NCBI GenBank assembly: GCA_030849065.1 | Contig: JASAON010001497.1 | Coordinates: forward strand, 1 to 40,371 | From: Jaenimonas drosophilae | Lineage: Eukaryota > Euglenozoa > Kinetoplastea > Trypanosomatida > Trypanosomatidae | Direction of reading: 5' to 3' | Length of the DNA: 40,371 nt | In this document: positions 18,637-26,578 of the stretch, one piece after another | Numbering within the stretch: position 1 is the first letter of the stretch | Layout of the letters: the number at the start of each line of letters is the position of its first letter | Translations under genes and position numbers: made by a program | Notes under the pieces: generated by a model | What the model was told of the DNA's origin: nothing | The model's input: the letters and a program-made list of their open reading frames with translations, nothing else | Databases searched by the model: none

Positions 18637-20295
18637 ATGTCGAAGCTCATTCTCCGCCCCCATGCGCTGCTCCCACGCCGCAAAGTTCTGATTGTGGTGA
18701 TGGATGGAGTTGGTGTTGGCCCCAGCGATGAGTACGATGCGGTGCACGTGGCCAAGACCCCCTTCATGGATTCCATCCGCAACAACATGAAGCACTTTCG
18801 CTCCATTCGCGCACACGGCACGGCGGTTGGCCTGCCCACAGATGCCGATATGGGCAACAGTGAGGTGGGCCACAACGCCCTCGGTGCAGGACGTGTGGCA
18901 CTCCAAGGTGCCTCCCTCGTGGATGATGCGCTCAAGAGCGGAGAGATCTACGCCAGCGAGGGCTACCGCTACCTCCACGGAGCCTTCAGCAAGCCGAGCA
19001 GCACCCTGCACCTCATTGGCCTCCTGAGCGATGGTGGCGTACACTCCCGCGATAACCAACTCTACCCGCTCATTGAGCATGCCGCCGCCGATGGTGCCAA
19101 GCGCATTCGTGTGCATGTACTCTACGACGGCCGCGATGTTCCTGATGGCAGCAGCACCCGCTTCACGGAGGAGCTCGAGGCGGTGTTGGCCAAGGTGCGC
19201 AAGAGTGGCTGCGATGCACAAATCGCCAGTGGTGGCGGCCGCATGTTCGTCACCATGGATCGCTATGACGCTGACTGGTCTATTGTGGAGCGTGGGTGGA
19301 AGGCGCAGGTGCTCGGTGAAGCACGCCACTTTTCCACGGCGATGGAGGCCATCACCACCTTCCGTGCTGAGGATGCCAAGGTTACGGATCAGTACTACCC
19401 TCCCTTCGTTATTGCGGATGCACAGGGAGAGCCCATTGGCCGTATTCAGGATGGTGATGCGGTGCTCTGCTTCAACTTCCGTGGTGATCGTGTTATTGAG
19501 ATGTCTCGTGCCTTTGAGGAGGAGGACTTCACTAAGTTTGATCGTGTTCGTGTACCAAAGATTCGCTACGCGGGCATGATGCGCTACGATGGTGATCTTG
19601 GCATCCCCAACAACTTCCTCGTGCCCCCACCCAAGCTGAGCTGCGTGAGTGAGGAGTACCTCTGTGGCACAGGCCTCAACATCTTTGCCTGCTCCGAGAC
19701 GCAAAAGTTTGGCCACGTGACGTACTTTTGGAACGGCAACCGCAGTGGCAAGGTGGATGAGGCACACGAGACCTTCCACGAGATCACGAGCGACCGCATT
19801 CAGTTCAACGAGAAGCCAAAAATGAAGTCGGCGGAGATCACGGCCGCGGCGGTGGAGGCGCTCAAGAGCGGCAAGTACGATGTGGTGCGCATTAATTTCC
19901 CCAATGGTGATATGGTGGGGCACACGGGCGATTTGGCCGCCACGGTGGTGAGCGTGGAGGCCGTGGATCAGTCCTTGGCCAAGCTGGCCGAGGCGGTGAA
20001 TGCCATCAACGGCATCTTCATTGTTACGGCTGATCACGGCAACGCCGATGATATGGCGCAGCGCGATAAGAAGGGCAAGCCCTTGATGCAGAATGGCAAG
20101 GTGCTGCCGCTCACCTCACACACGCTGGCTCCGGTGCCCGTATACATTGGTGGCTCGGGCCTTGACGCACGTGTGGAGATGCGCACAGACCTCCCCCTTG
20201 CCGGCCTTGCCAACGTCACCGCTACCTTCATCAATCTCCTCGGATTTGATGCACCGGAGGGCTATGAGCCTAGCCTGATTCACGTGCAGAAGTAG
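18637..20295 (+). CDS. PGAM: Cofactor-independent phosphoglycerate mutase (iPGAM)
   Basis: A 552-residue glycolytic/gluconeogenic enzyme interconverting 3- and 2-phosphoglycerate without 2,3-bisphosphoglycerate, cytosolic in trypanosomatids. The N-terminal phosphatase-like half has VVMDGVGVGP. The phosphoserine nucleophile is Ser75 in DADMGNSEVGHN. The inserted phosphotransferase domain has VLYDGRDVPDGSS, GGGRMFVTMDRYDADW and FNFRGDRVIEM. The C-terminal metal site includes NGDMVGHTGD and TADHGNADDM. Length matches the kinetoplastid/plant-type enzyme. The C terminus (IHVQK) is not a peroxisomal/glycosomal PTS1, consistent with a cytosolic location. I chose the ATG at 18637; the longer frame from 18493 translates the CT/CA leader. 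Very secure. Confidence 0.98.
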   Translation: MSKLILRPHALLPRRKVLIVVMDGVGVGPSDEYDAVHVAKTPFMDSIRNNMKHFRSIRAHGTAVGLPTDADMGNSEVGHNALGAGRVALQGASLVDDALKSGEIYASEGYRYLHGAFSKPSSTLHLIGLLSDGGVHSRDNQLYPLIEHAAADGAKRIRVHVLYDGRDVPDGSSTRFTEELEAVLAKVRKSGCDAQIASGGGRMFVTMDRYDADWSIVERGWKAQVLGEARHFSTAMEAITTFRAEDAKVTDQYYPPFVIADAQGEPIGRIQDGDAVLCFNFRGDRVIEMSRAFEEEDFTKFDRVRVPKIRYAGMMRYDGDLGIPNNFLVPPPKLSCVSEEYLCGTGLNIFACSETQKFGHVTYFWNGNRSGKVDEAHETFHEITSDRIQFNEKPKMKSAEITAAAVEALKSGKYDVVRINFPNGDMVGHTGDLAATVVSVEAVDQSLAKLAEAVNAINGIFIVTADHGNADDMAQRDKKGKPLMQNGKVLPLTSHTLAPVPVYIGGSGLDARVEMRTDLPLAGLANVTATFINLLGFDAPEGYEPSLIHVQK

Positions 20296-20444
20296 ATGAG
20301 CTACCATCACAACTTCATTCACCTCTGTGCTAGCGCTGTATGTATGTTCTGTCAGCTTCTTTATTGTGATCCTTGTGAGCTAACCACACATGAAACGTTG
20401 TGAGCTTGCATGTACATCATGCGTATGTTGTATGTGCAGGATAT

Positions 20445-20621
20445 ATGATCACCAAGGGCAAGGAGAAGGAGCTGAATGGTTTGGTGGAGGGAAGGCCATA
20501 CCATGTGTGCAGTGCGATTGCTCCATCTTCGTTTTGGCATCAGCGCTGGTTGGATTATCGTTTTTTTTTCTTTCTTTCTTGTATGCGTGCGCATCGACGT
20601 GGAGATTGGCGGATGAGGTGA
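20445..20621 (+). CDS. Possible 58-residue protein
   Basis: An ATG-initiated frame of 58 codons, five bases after a CAG at 20438-20440 that could serve as acceptor. The translation begins MITKGKEKELNGLVEG and continues with HQRWLDYR, an aromatic run FFFFLSCM and a basic C terminus. It is not low complexity over the first 40 residues and its early codons are G/C-ending, unlike typical spacer frames here. There is no strong pyrimidine tract upstream, and a competing frame (20390-20626) overlaps it. I do not recognise it; a tiny mitochondrial membrane subunit is possible, as is a chance frame in the PGAM 3' UTR. Confidence 0.35.
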   Translation: MITKGKEKELNGLVEGRPYHVCSAIAPSSFWHQRWLDYRFFFFLSCMRAHRRGDWRMR

Positions 20622-20805
20622 TGTGATTGTCAGTCTCGTCATTGGTGGATCATGCGCGTTATTATACCTTGAAGTGGCCGCAACCAACAAAAGATACTCC
20701 CCCCAACACCCACACAAACATCATGAACCACATGATTTATCTACAGGATGATGCGAATGAAAAAACGCTGACGTACGTTCATTTCAACGAAGTAGCACAT
20801 CACTT

Positions 20806-20862
20806 CATTCCCTTCTTCACTTCCCTTCTCTCTCTCTCTCATGTGCTCTTGTTGCTGTTTAG
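20806..20862 (+). promoter_or_regulatory. Predicted trans-splice acceptor for the 89-residue protein gene
   Basis: A long C/T-rich tract including a CT repeat (about 20830-20840), then TGTTTAG with AG at 20861-20862. The in-frame ATG at 20841 is inside this signal, which decides the start at 20877. Confidence 0.65.
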
Positions 20863-20876
20863 TCATAGACCTGATA

Positions 20877-21146
20877 ATGGTGAGCATCAGTGGCGTGAAT
20901 ACGCAGGCCCTCAGCCCACGGATGGTGGCGATGGGCCGCACCGGTGGCAAGTCTAAGGGCAAGCTCATGAGCTACCTGCTGCCTGCGGCACTTCTCTTCA
21001 CGGTGGGCGGTATCGCCTACACCTTCGCGTGGGATAAACAGCGACGAGAGGCGGGGCCGTGCGTGGATTGTGCGCGGCAGAAGGAGATGATGGAGGAAGT
21101 GTACTTCACCAAGAAGCCCGCCATGCAGAAGGGTTATAGGCTGTGA
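20877..21146 (+). CDS. Small single-pass membrane protein, probably mitochondrial
   Basis: An 89-residue protein with a short N-terminal region containing a basic stretch (RTGGKSKGK), one hydrophobic helix (LLPAALLFTVGGIAYTFAW, about residues 32-50), then a charged tail with CVDCARQKEMMEEVYFTKK. The single helix flanked by positive charge and a CxxC in the tail are typical of small respiratory-chain or mitochondrial-import accessory subunits, but I cannot name the family. The start at 20877 is the first ATG after the AG at 20861-20862. Confidence 0.75.
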   Translation: MVSISGVNTQALSPRMVAMGRTGGKSKGKLMSYLLPAALLFTVGGIAYTFAWDKQRREAGPCVDCARQKEMMEEVYFTKKPAMQKGYRL

Positions 21147-21546
21147 AGGAGTATATCACCACACCTCACCAACATCGGAGTGATGCGTGTGTGGAGGCCA
21201 ACACGTGTGTGCGTGTTGTGGTTTGTTGTGTTTGCGGTAAGGGAAGAGGTTCATTGCTGATGGCCCGCCTTCTCTCTTGCTTATTGGCGAAACGCCTCAC
21301 CTCAGGAGTATGTGATGTGTTGCTCATATGTGCGGATGATGATGATGATAATGATTGATGATGGATGATGCACCCATCACTCGCTTATTATTTCGTCTTC
21401 TCTTTCTGATAGGTTATTCAACGGGTGGACCTTCTAGACGCACCATCATATCTCCACACGTACACTATCGCAACCTGCACAAACACGCATACTCATACAT
21501 ATACACACACACACAAGTACATTGATTGCTTTGTGGTGCAGTAACG
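21147..21546 (+). other. Intergenic spacer with trans-splicing signals
   Basis: No gene seen. There is a GAT repeat near 21338-21356. The pyrimidine tract 21391-21407 (TTTCGTCTTCTCTTTCT) is followed by AG at 21411-21412. A CA repeat follows near 21500-21513. Confidence 0.6.
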
Positions 21547-22146
21547 ATGGGAGATCTTCTTGCACAGCTGGAGCACGACTTCGTGGCTATTCAGCAAGCG
21601 GATCCTACGCTCATGGATGGATCTAGGCTGGTGTATGAGCGTGAGGTGCCATGTGAGCTCCGTGCGCTGGAAAACAACAACACCTCCTCCGGTACGCTGG
21701 AGCAAATGAAGATCAAGGTTCTCACCACGGGAGAGGAGCGCAACCTCTCGAGCCTGCGCGTGGAGGTGAGCACGGAGTCAGACATCTTCTTCCACTACAC
21801 CTGCATCATCAACGACCAGGGCTTCTTCCGCCTTCGCGATGATCAGCACCTCGTCTGTGAGTTCCCTGAGTTTCTTCTCACGTTGCTGAAGATGTTTAAC
21901 CGATGCATCCGTGAGCCCGCGCGCTTCATCGCCGCCATCATCCTCGCCGATGACGGTACCGCCAACTTGGAATTCGTGGAGAATTTGGAGTACAAGCTAG
22001 TGAGTGTGTTGGTCCTGCCACTGCGTGCTTCTCCGGCGGAGGTGGTGCGTGAGCAGGCGCAGTACCGATACAGCGCCGTTCGCGCGCGCTTAGACCTCGT
22101 GACGGAGCAAATCAAGATGAGCAATCAGGGCCCAAGCCGCCGTTAG
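21547..22146 (+). CDS. SAS6L: SAS6-like protein (SAS6L), SAS-6 head domain without coiled coil
   Basis: A 199-residue protein whose central region matches the N-terminal head domain of the centriole cartwheel protein SAS-6: LRVEVSTESDIFFHYTCIIN, then a PISA-like motif region FRLRDDQHLVCEFPEF and LLTLLKMFNRCI, then LEFVENLEYKLVSVLVLPLRAS. SAS-6 proper continues into a long coiled coil; here the chain ends about 35 residues after the head domain with only a short helix. That is the architecture of SAS6L, described in trypanosomes and apicomplexans, where it localises near the basal body/flagellum base or the apical conoid. The start is the ATG at 21547, the first in frame. A truncated true SAS-6 is less likely because no coiled coil continues in any frame downstream. 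Confidence 0.82.
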   Translation: MGDLLAQLEHDFVAIQQADPTLMDGSRLVYEREVPCELRALENNNTSSGTLEQMKIKVLTTGEERNLSSLRVEVSTESDIFFHYTCIINDQGFFRLRDDQHLVCEFPEFLLTLLKMFNRCIREPARFIAAIILADDGTANLEFVENLEYKLVSVLVLPLRASPAEVVREQAQYRYSAVRARLDLVTEQIKMSNQGPSRR

Positions 22147-22785
22147 CCCGTACACACATATACACCTCAGCCACTACTTCTTCACACATGGATACCGCAT
22201 CAATTAAACACGCACACCACGGTTCTGTGCTTCTGTTGTTGTTGTTGTGAAGGAGTATGAGGAGTTGGATGTACGTGTGTTGTGGTGGTGTTTTGGTTCC
22301 AACATGTGTGTGTGTGTGGCAGCAGCGGAAGTTGCAATGGCGATATAATAGAGTGCTAGCCTGTGCTGGAGGTGGTACATGTGTGCGTTTTGTGTGTGTA
22401 GTGTGGTAGTGGAGTGTGGTGGTGGAGTGTAGGTTGAGGAGCCAAGATTTTTGCGTTAAGTGTTGTGGAATAGATGGAAGCATGGCACTCAGTGTAGAGC
22501 AGATGTGGCCCGCTCCTTCCTCCCACCACCCCCTTATCCCTCCACACACACATACACACAAAATACACACACACACGTACCCCCCAATACAATCATTCCA
22601 CATTTTCCCAAACATCCGAAATGTGCTCTTGATGCTTGTCTTGCTGAAACAATCTCACACGCATTCCTCTCTCCCCCCTCTCTTTCTTCACTAACACACG
22701 TGCATCCTTAGCCACAACACCGTAGTGTGGGTGTGTGTTTGTGAGTGCCTTTGTGCGCGCACGGATTCTCTTCATCCATTCCACG
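22147..22785 (+). other. Intergenic spacer with trans-splicing signals
   Basis: No gene seen. It is rich in GT/TTG repeats (22228-22247, 22303-22318), then CA-rich. The pyrimidine tract at about 22664-22690 leads to CTTAG with AG at 22710-22711, 75 nt before the next start. Confidence 0.6.
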
Positions 22786-23379
22786 ATGCGTGCATCCCTG
22801 CGAAGGCTGGAGCGGCCACTCTACGCCGCATCTCTCCTCGCCACCGTGCGCGCAGATCCTGGCAACACCGCCGCCTACTACGCCAATCGCTACTTTGGTG
22901 GAAGCAAATCCCTCATGACCATCAATCACCTCCTGTGGAGTGAGCTGAAGCGCTTCGGCAAGGTTGATGTGCAGCGTGCTCGGCCCGACGATGCGCCACA
23001 GTGGGTGCCCGCGAGCGATAGCCCACGTTGGCGCCATCGTGTGGTGCACCACAACCCCGAGGATGAAGATTTATCTCTTCTCAAGACAACTCCTGCAACA
23101 TCATCAACGTCATGGAAGGAAGAGGAGGCACCACCAACCTCCTCGCAGCCTGCTGAAACATCTGCTGGGGAGGCGGATGTGGCGTTGATGTTGGCCGAGG
23201 CAGCGGATGCGGCGGTTTTGGAGGCCGTGCAACACGCACCAGGCAAGGATATGCAGAGCTACATGATTGTGATACCCGATGAGCTGCAGCCACTGGCCCC
23301 GGCAGCTTTTCGTCGGCTGCGTTTGGCTGGCCTACTCCAGCGCGAGCCAACATCTTCGGGTGCGTATGTGTGGTTGTGA
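22786..23379 (+). CDS. Two-winged-helix protein, likely RBP7910-type mitochondrial RNA-binding protein
   Basis: A 197-residue protein. An N-terminal Arg-rich, acid-free stretch (MRASLRRLERPLYAASLLATVRA) looks like a mitochondrial presequence. A winged-helix/Z-alpha-like unit follows at about 25-75: YANRYFGG, then TINHLLWSELKRFGKVDVQRAR and PQWVPA, resembling the Z-alpha pattern of a recognition helix ending in xLxxxGKV then a wing with a Pro-Trp. A disordered acidic linker (about 90-145) leads to a second unit ending FRRLRLAGLLQREP...YVWL, again helix plus wing. T. brucei RBP7910 is a mitochondrial editing-associated protein with Z-DNA-binding-type domains and, as I recall, lies close to PGAM, as here. 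Orthology is inferred from both. The start is the first ATG after the acceptor at 22710-22711. Confidence 0.68.
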   Translation: MRASLRRLERPLYAASLLATVRADPGNTAAYYANRYFGGSKSLMTINHLLWSELKRFGKVDVQRARPDDAPQWVPASDSPRWRHRVVHHNPEDEDLSLLKTTPATSSTSWKEEEAPPTSSQPAETSAGEADVALMLAEAADAAVLEAVQHAPGKDMQSYMIVIPDELQPLAPAAFRRLRLAGLLQREPTSSGAYVWL

Positions 23380-23407
23380 TGCGAGCTTCCAAGCTGAGGA
23401 ACAAGAA

Positions 23408-23419
23408 GGGGGGGGGGGG
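23408..23419. repeat. G12 homopolymer run
   Basis: Twelve consecutive G about 30 nt downstream of the RBP7910-like stop codon. Similar runs occur at 8451, 34681 and 38754 (C strand). Confidence 0.9.
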
Positions 23420-23540
23420 AGTGGGCGTGTGCGCCCACATGGAATGAATCACCAATGATTCCATCTTCATCTTCACTCACCAAAACAACACACTTGAACA
23501 TAGGCTGCTGACTCCACCTGCGCTTGGCAACCACATACAC

Positions 23541-23582
23541 ATCATCATCATCATCATCATCATTATCATCATCATCATCATC
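23541..23582. repeat. ATC trinucleotide microsatellite
   Basis: About fourteen ATC units with one ATT interruption. It lies just before the pyrimidine tract of the next gene and is open in that gene's frame (it would encode poly-Ser), which lengthens the apparent ORF; it is probably leader. Confidence 0.85.
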
Positions 23583-23640
23583 TTCTCCTGTGTATTGTTG
23601 TTTCTTCAGCTGTTCGTTTAGAAAGTTAGCTGCAGCTCCC

Positions 23641-24852
23641 ATGCACGATGGAATTGTGGCGGATGAGGCGGAGATTTGCAGGCTGAGCTCAGCCATGCAC
23701 TATCGTGTGCGTGTGTGGGTGCCGTGCGGGCTCGTCATTGTGAGCACTCTTCTCTTGTTGTTGTTGTTGCTGGGCGTACTACCAACCGGAGCAGTGAATA
23801 CCTGCATGATGATCCTCACCGCCTCCTACATCATTGCCGGCTTCATTCGCCGCAGTGCCGCCCTCCTCTTCACAGAAGCAGGCAAGCTCACTTACCGGCG
23901 TGTGCGTGCAATGAACGTGCAGCTCGTGCCGCGCACCATGATGGGTCGCGCCATCGTCTTCACCCTCGCCGCCGATTCCATCCTACTTCCCTTCCTCATT
24001 GGCATCTCCACATTTCACACCAATATCTTCATGTCCGTCATTGGCACCCTTGTGCTGCCTCCACACACACAACACTCATCTGTGCCCTTCTACCTTCTCT
24101 TTTGGGTGGTTCCCTTCCTTGGAATGGCCACCATGATCTTCTTTCATGGCGCGGTGATGATGCTCTACCGGCGAGATCCCTACTACTTCGCCACCGGTGT
24201 GTGGAGCCACGTGCCCAACGCCGCCATCATCGCCTCTGCCTTCCTCGCTATTCCATCCTTGACCATGGCCTTCAGCGCTCTGCCATGTGATGGAGAACAC
24301 ATGCGCTATGCTCGCGGAAACACCTGTGGAGGTGGCGCACATCGTTTCTACGCCTACCTCAGCACCACCTTTATCGTCTTGTTTGGCAGCGTGCTAGAGT
24401 ATGCCTCTTATTCGATGCTGCGGCTGCGCGATCTCCCCGCCAAGTCTCTGCACGCTGAGATTCGTTGCGACGCACTCATGATGGATGCACTCCTCACGTG
24501 GAGGTGCCTCGTCATTATGGCAGCCACCATCTTCCCCGGCGTATTTGGATGCTTCTTAATCATCTTATTCACCGCCTATGTGGGCTGCGTGGCCATCTTC
24601 TCCTCCACCTACTTTCCCACCTCCATCTCCTCCCTCACTGTGGTTGTACGTGCCGCCATTCTTGCCACAGTAACATCAGCAGTGCTGTGTATGTTGCTCG
24701 TGCTCTTTGGCCTACGCTACTCCCCAGGTGGGGCGGTGTTGTGGCTGCTGCTGTGGCTGAGTTCCTCAGCAGGTATTGGGTACTGGAGCATTCGGCAGCT
24801 GAATATGCCCACCATCTTTGAGCCTGTGCCGGTGGTGATGGATATATTCTAA
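23641..24852 (+). CDS. Polytopic membrane protein of unknown function
   Basis: A 403-residue protein with about nine or ten hydrophobic segments, starting with VPCGLVIVSTLLLLLLLLGVL and ending near AVLWLLLWLSSSAGIGYW. A conserved-looking cytosolic segment lies between helices (SMLRLRDLPAKSLHAEIRCDALMMDALLTWRCL). No transporter or receptor signature was recognised. The overall pattern, about ten helices with an Arg/His/Asp-containing loop, recalls the N-terminal membrane part of tiny-macrocysts-type protist proteins, but that is weak. I chose the ATG at 23641 because the frame from 23524 translates the ATC repeat into poly-Ser and crosses a strong pyrimidine tract (23581-23607) with AGs at 23608-23609, 23620-23621 and 23628-23629. 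Confidence 0.82.
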   Translation: MHDGIVADEAEICRLSSAMHYRVRVWVPCGLVIVSTLLLLLLLLGVLPTGAVNTCMMILTASYIIAGFIRRSAALLFTEAGKLTYRRVRAMNVQLVPRTMMGRAIVFTLAADSILLPFLIGISTFHTNIFMSVIGTLVLPPHTQHSSVPFYLLFWVVPFLGMATMIFFHGAVMMLYRRDPYYFATGVWSHVPNAAIIASAFLAIPSLTMAFSALPCDGEHMRYARGNTCGGGAHRFYAYLSTTFIVLFGSVLEYASYSMLRLRDLPAKSLHAEIRCDALMMDALLTWRCLVIMAATIFPGVFGCFLIILFTAYVGCVAIFSSTYFPTSISSLTVVVRAAILATVTSAVLCMLLVLFGLRYSPGGAVLWLLLWLSSSAGIGYWSIRQLNMPTIFEPVPVVMDIF

Positions 24853-25552
24853 AGATGCATGGAAGCGTGTACGTGTGCGTGCTTCACTCACGTACCATGA
24901 AGGATGAAGGCACCAAATTGCGTAGATGCATTCTCTCCACCTGATACCATTGAAGTTGGTCCATGTTGGGCATTCATCGTTTCATCTCCTTCTTTGCGCA
25001 GCCATCATCATCATCACCCATCCATTCATTCTTATCTGTTCTCTTCGTGGCACTCACTCTCTAGAGGCCGCTAGCAACGGCCAACAAGAATTTAGCACAT
25101 ATACACACGTACACCGCCAACTGTGGTGGAATGCGCTCGGTGTTGGCCAGAAGATTCTTCTCCTCTTTGTGCTAGCGTGCGTGGCAGGTGCGGAACAAAG
25201 CTCGTGGAGGGAATGAGTAGCTGTGCTTGAGGTCCCTCCGCACATACACACACACACCCCACATACATATACGTCTGCTGGTGCTGGCTTTTGGTTGGAA
25301 TTGCTGAACTCATAATCATCATCAATCTGAACCAACAAGTCGTTCCTTCTTACGATTGATATTCACTCAACGAGCGAACGCACCCCCCTCCCCTTCCCTC
25401 CACATACACAAACACCTACACCAATTTCTGTGTGTGTTTGTGTGTGTGTTCCTGAGATTCTTAGATTGAGAGAACCGAGAGCATCATCTTCTCTTCATCC
25501 TCACGGCCTTTAATTGGCCACATCATACCTTTGTGTGGCATTGATTGAGTGA
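24853..25552 (+). other. Intergenic spacer
   Basis: No credible gene; the frame 24926-25216 lacks a usable start after its low-complexity half. Pyrimidine-rich stretches lie at about 25381-25402 and 25488-25505, with an AG at 25463-25464 between them. GT repeats lie near 25430-25449. Confidence 0.55.
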
Positions 25553-26578
25553 ATGAGTACAGCATCTGCCGGAGATGCACCACACAGCAGCGGGAGCACC
25601 TCCACGACGGGTGGCACCTCCGCCATTACGCGATCGTGGTCAGACGTGGATCCCGTGCGCTTGTTGGCCACCTTTGGCCTCACCTCCTTCGCCTACAGCG
25701 TGCTGGGCCAACCTCTCTTCTTAGCCATTGCACGGCAGCAGTGCTCGCCATCTCCCCTCTCTGCAAGGCAGGTGCTGATGGAGGTGCGGGCCCTCCACGG
25801 CTTCCGAGGCTTCTACCGCGGTGCAGGCGCCGCCATCACCGGCACCGTGCTGAGTGAGTTGGTTTATTACTCCGTTGTGGAGTACTGCCGCGAGAAGCTG
25901 CCGTTGCGTGATCGGGAGTCCCGCGTCTTCGCCGCCGGCCTTCTCGCCGATGCGCTCAGCGCACCCATCTTTAATCCTTTTGCGGTGGTGAGCCAGGTGC
26001 AGATGGTGGCGGGATGCAGCTTCTCCACGGAGCTCAACTACATGTCAGCGCGCCGAACCACGCTAACCCTCGTGAAGGAGCGCGGGATGAGCTGCCTGTT
26101 TCGTGGCACGCTTCTCACACTCCTCGTCTCTCCCCTCACCGGGGCGTGGTGGCTCCTCTACGAATACATCAAGGCGGGGGCCTACAACGTGGGCCTGCCA
26201 CGTCTGGCGGGGAAGATTGGCCAGCTCGTGCCCGCTGCACATCGCATGATGCCCAAACTTCCCACCTCATGCACGAGCTCCACCGATAATGTGATTGTGA
26301 ATGCCATGGTTGGTGCCACGGCGAGTATGGTGATGGGGGTGTTGATGAATCCCATCTACGTTCTTCGTCTTCGGCTGCAGGTGCATCCAACACAGCCTGG
26401 CGTACGTTTTCCGGCACTGCACATTGTGCGGCAGGTACTCCACAATGAGGGGCCGCGCGCCTTTTGGAAGGGCCTCGGCGGCAACTTGTTCGTGGCGGTG
26501 CTCGGCGGATGCGCCTTTGGCATCACCTACGAAGGCACCAAACAGCTCTCTGACATTAGCGAGGTGACAGCAACGTGA
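25553..26578 (+). CDS. Divergent mitochondrial carrier family protein, SLC25A44-like
   Basis: A 341-residue protein with the threefold SLC25 layout: repeat motifs LHGFRGFYRGAG, CLFRGTLLTLL and PRAFWKGLGGNLF each follow a helix that normally carries PxD/ExxK/R. Here those helices read GQPLFLAIAR, NPFAVVSQVQ and NPIYVLRLRLQ, so the proline stays but all three acidic positions are lost. The second repeat (VVSQ) resembles SLC25A44 (PIDVVSQ). The N terminus (about 28 residues) is Ser/Thr/Gly-rich. A conventional metabolite carrier needs the matrix salt-bridge network; its loss resembles SLC25A46 and MTCH proteins of the outer membrane. Localisation and transport are therefore uncertain. The start is the first in-frame ATG. 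Confidence 0.85.
   Translation: MSTASAGDAPHSSGSTSTTGGTSAITRSWSDVDPVRLLATFGLTSFAYSVLGQPLFLAIARQQCSPSPLSARQVLMEVRALHGFRGFYRGAGAAITGTVLSELVYYSVVEYCREKLPLRDRESRVFAAGLLADALSAPIFNPFAVVSQVQMVAGCSFSTELNYMSARRTTLTLVKERGMSCLFRGTLLTLLVSPLTGAWWLLYEYIKAGAYNVGLPRLAGKIGQLVPAAHRMMPKLPTSCTSSTDNVIVNAMVGATASMVMGVLMNPIYVLRLRLQVHPTQPGVRFPALHIVRQVLHNEGPRAFWKGLGGNLFVAVLGGCAFGITYEGTKQLSDISEVTAT

Larger units (their letters stand above)
20296..20876 (+). other. Intergenic spacer, possibly holding a tiny gene
   Basis: No large gene. The stretch contains the 58-codon candidate at 20445-20621 listed separately, then a pyrimidine tract at about 20806-20840 leading to AG at 20861-20862. Confidence 0.6.

Noticed and set aside
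18580..20037. A 485-codon open frame on the minus strand opposite PGAM
   Set aside because: It is an antisense shadow of a certain enzyme gene; its translation is His/Leu/Val-rich with no domain, as expected from the complement of G/C-biased codons.
23524..23640. In-frame N-terminal extension (poly-Ser) of the polytopic membrane protein
   Set aside because: It is a translation of the ATC microsatellite and crosses a strong pyrimidine tract with AG acceptors; the ATG at 23641 is the better start.
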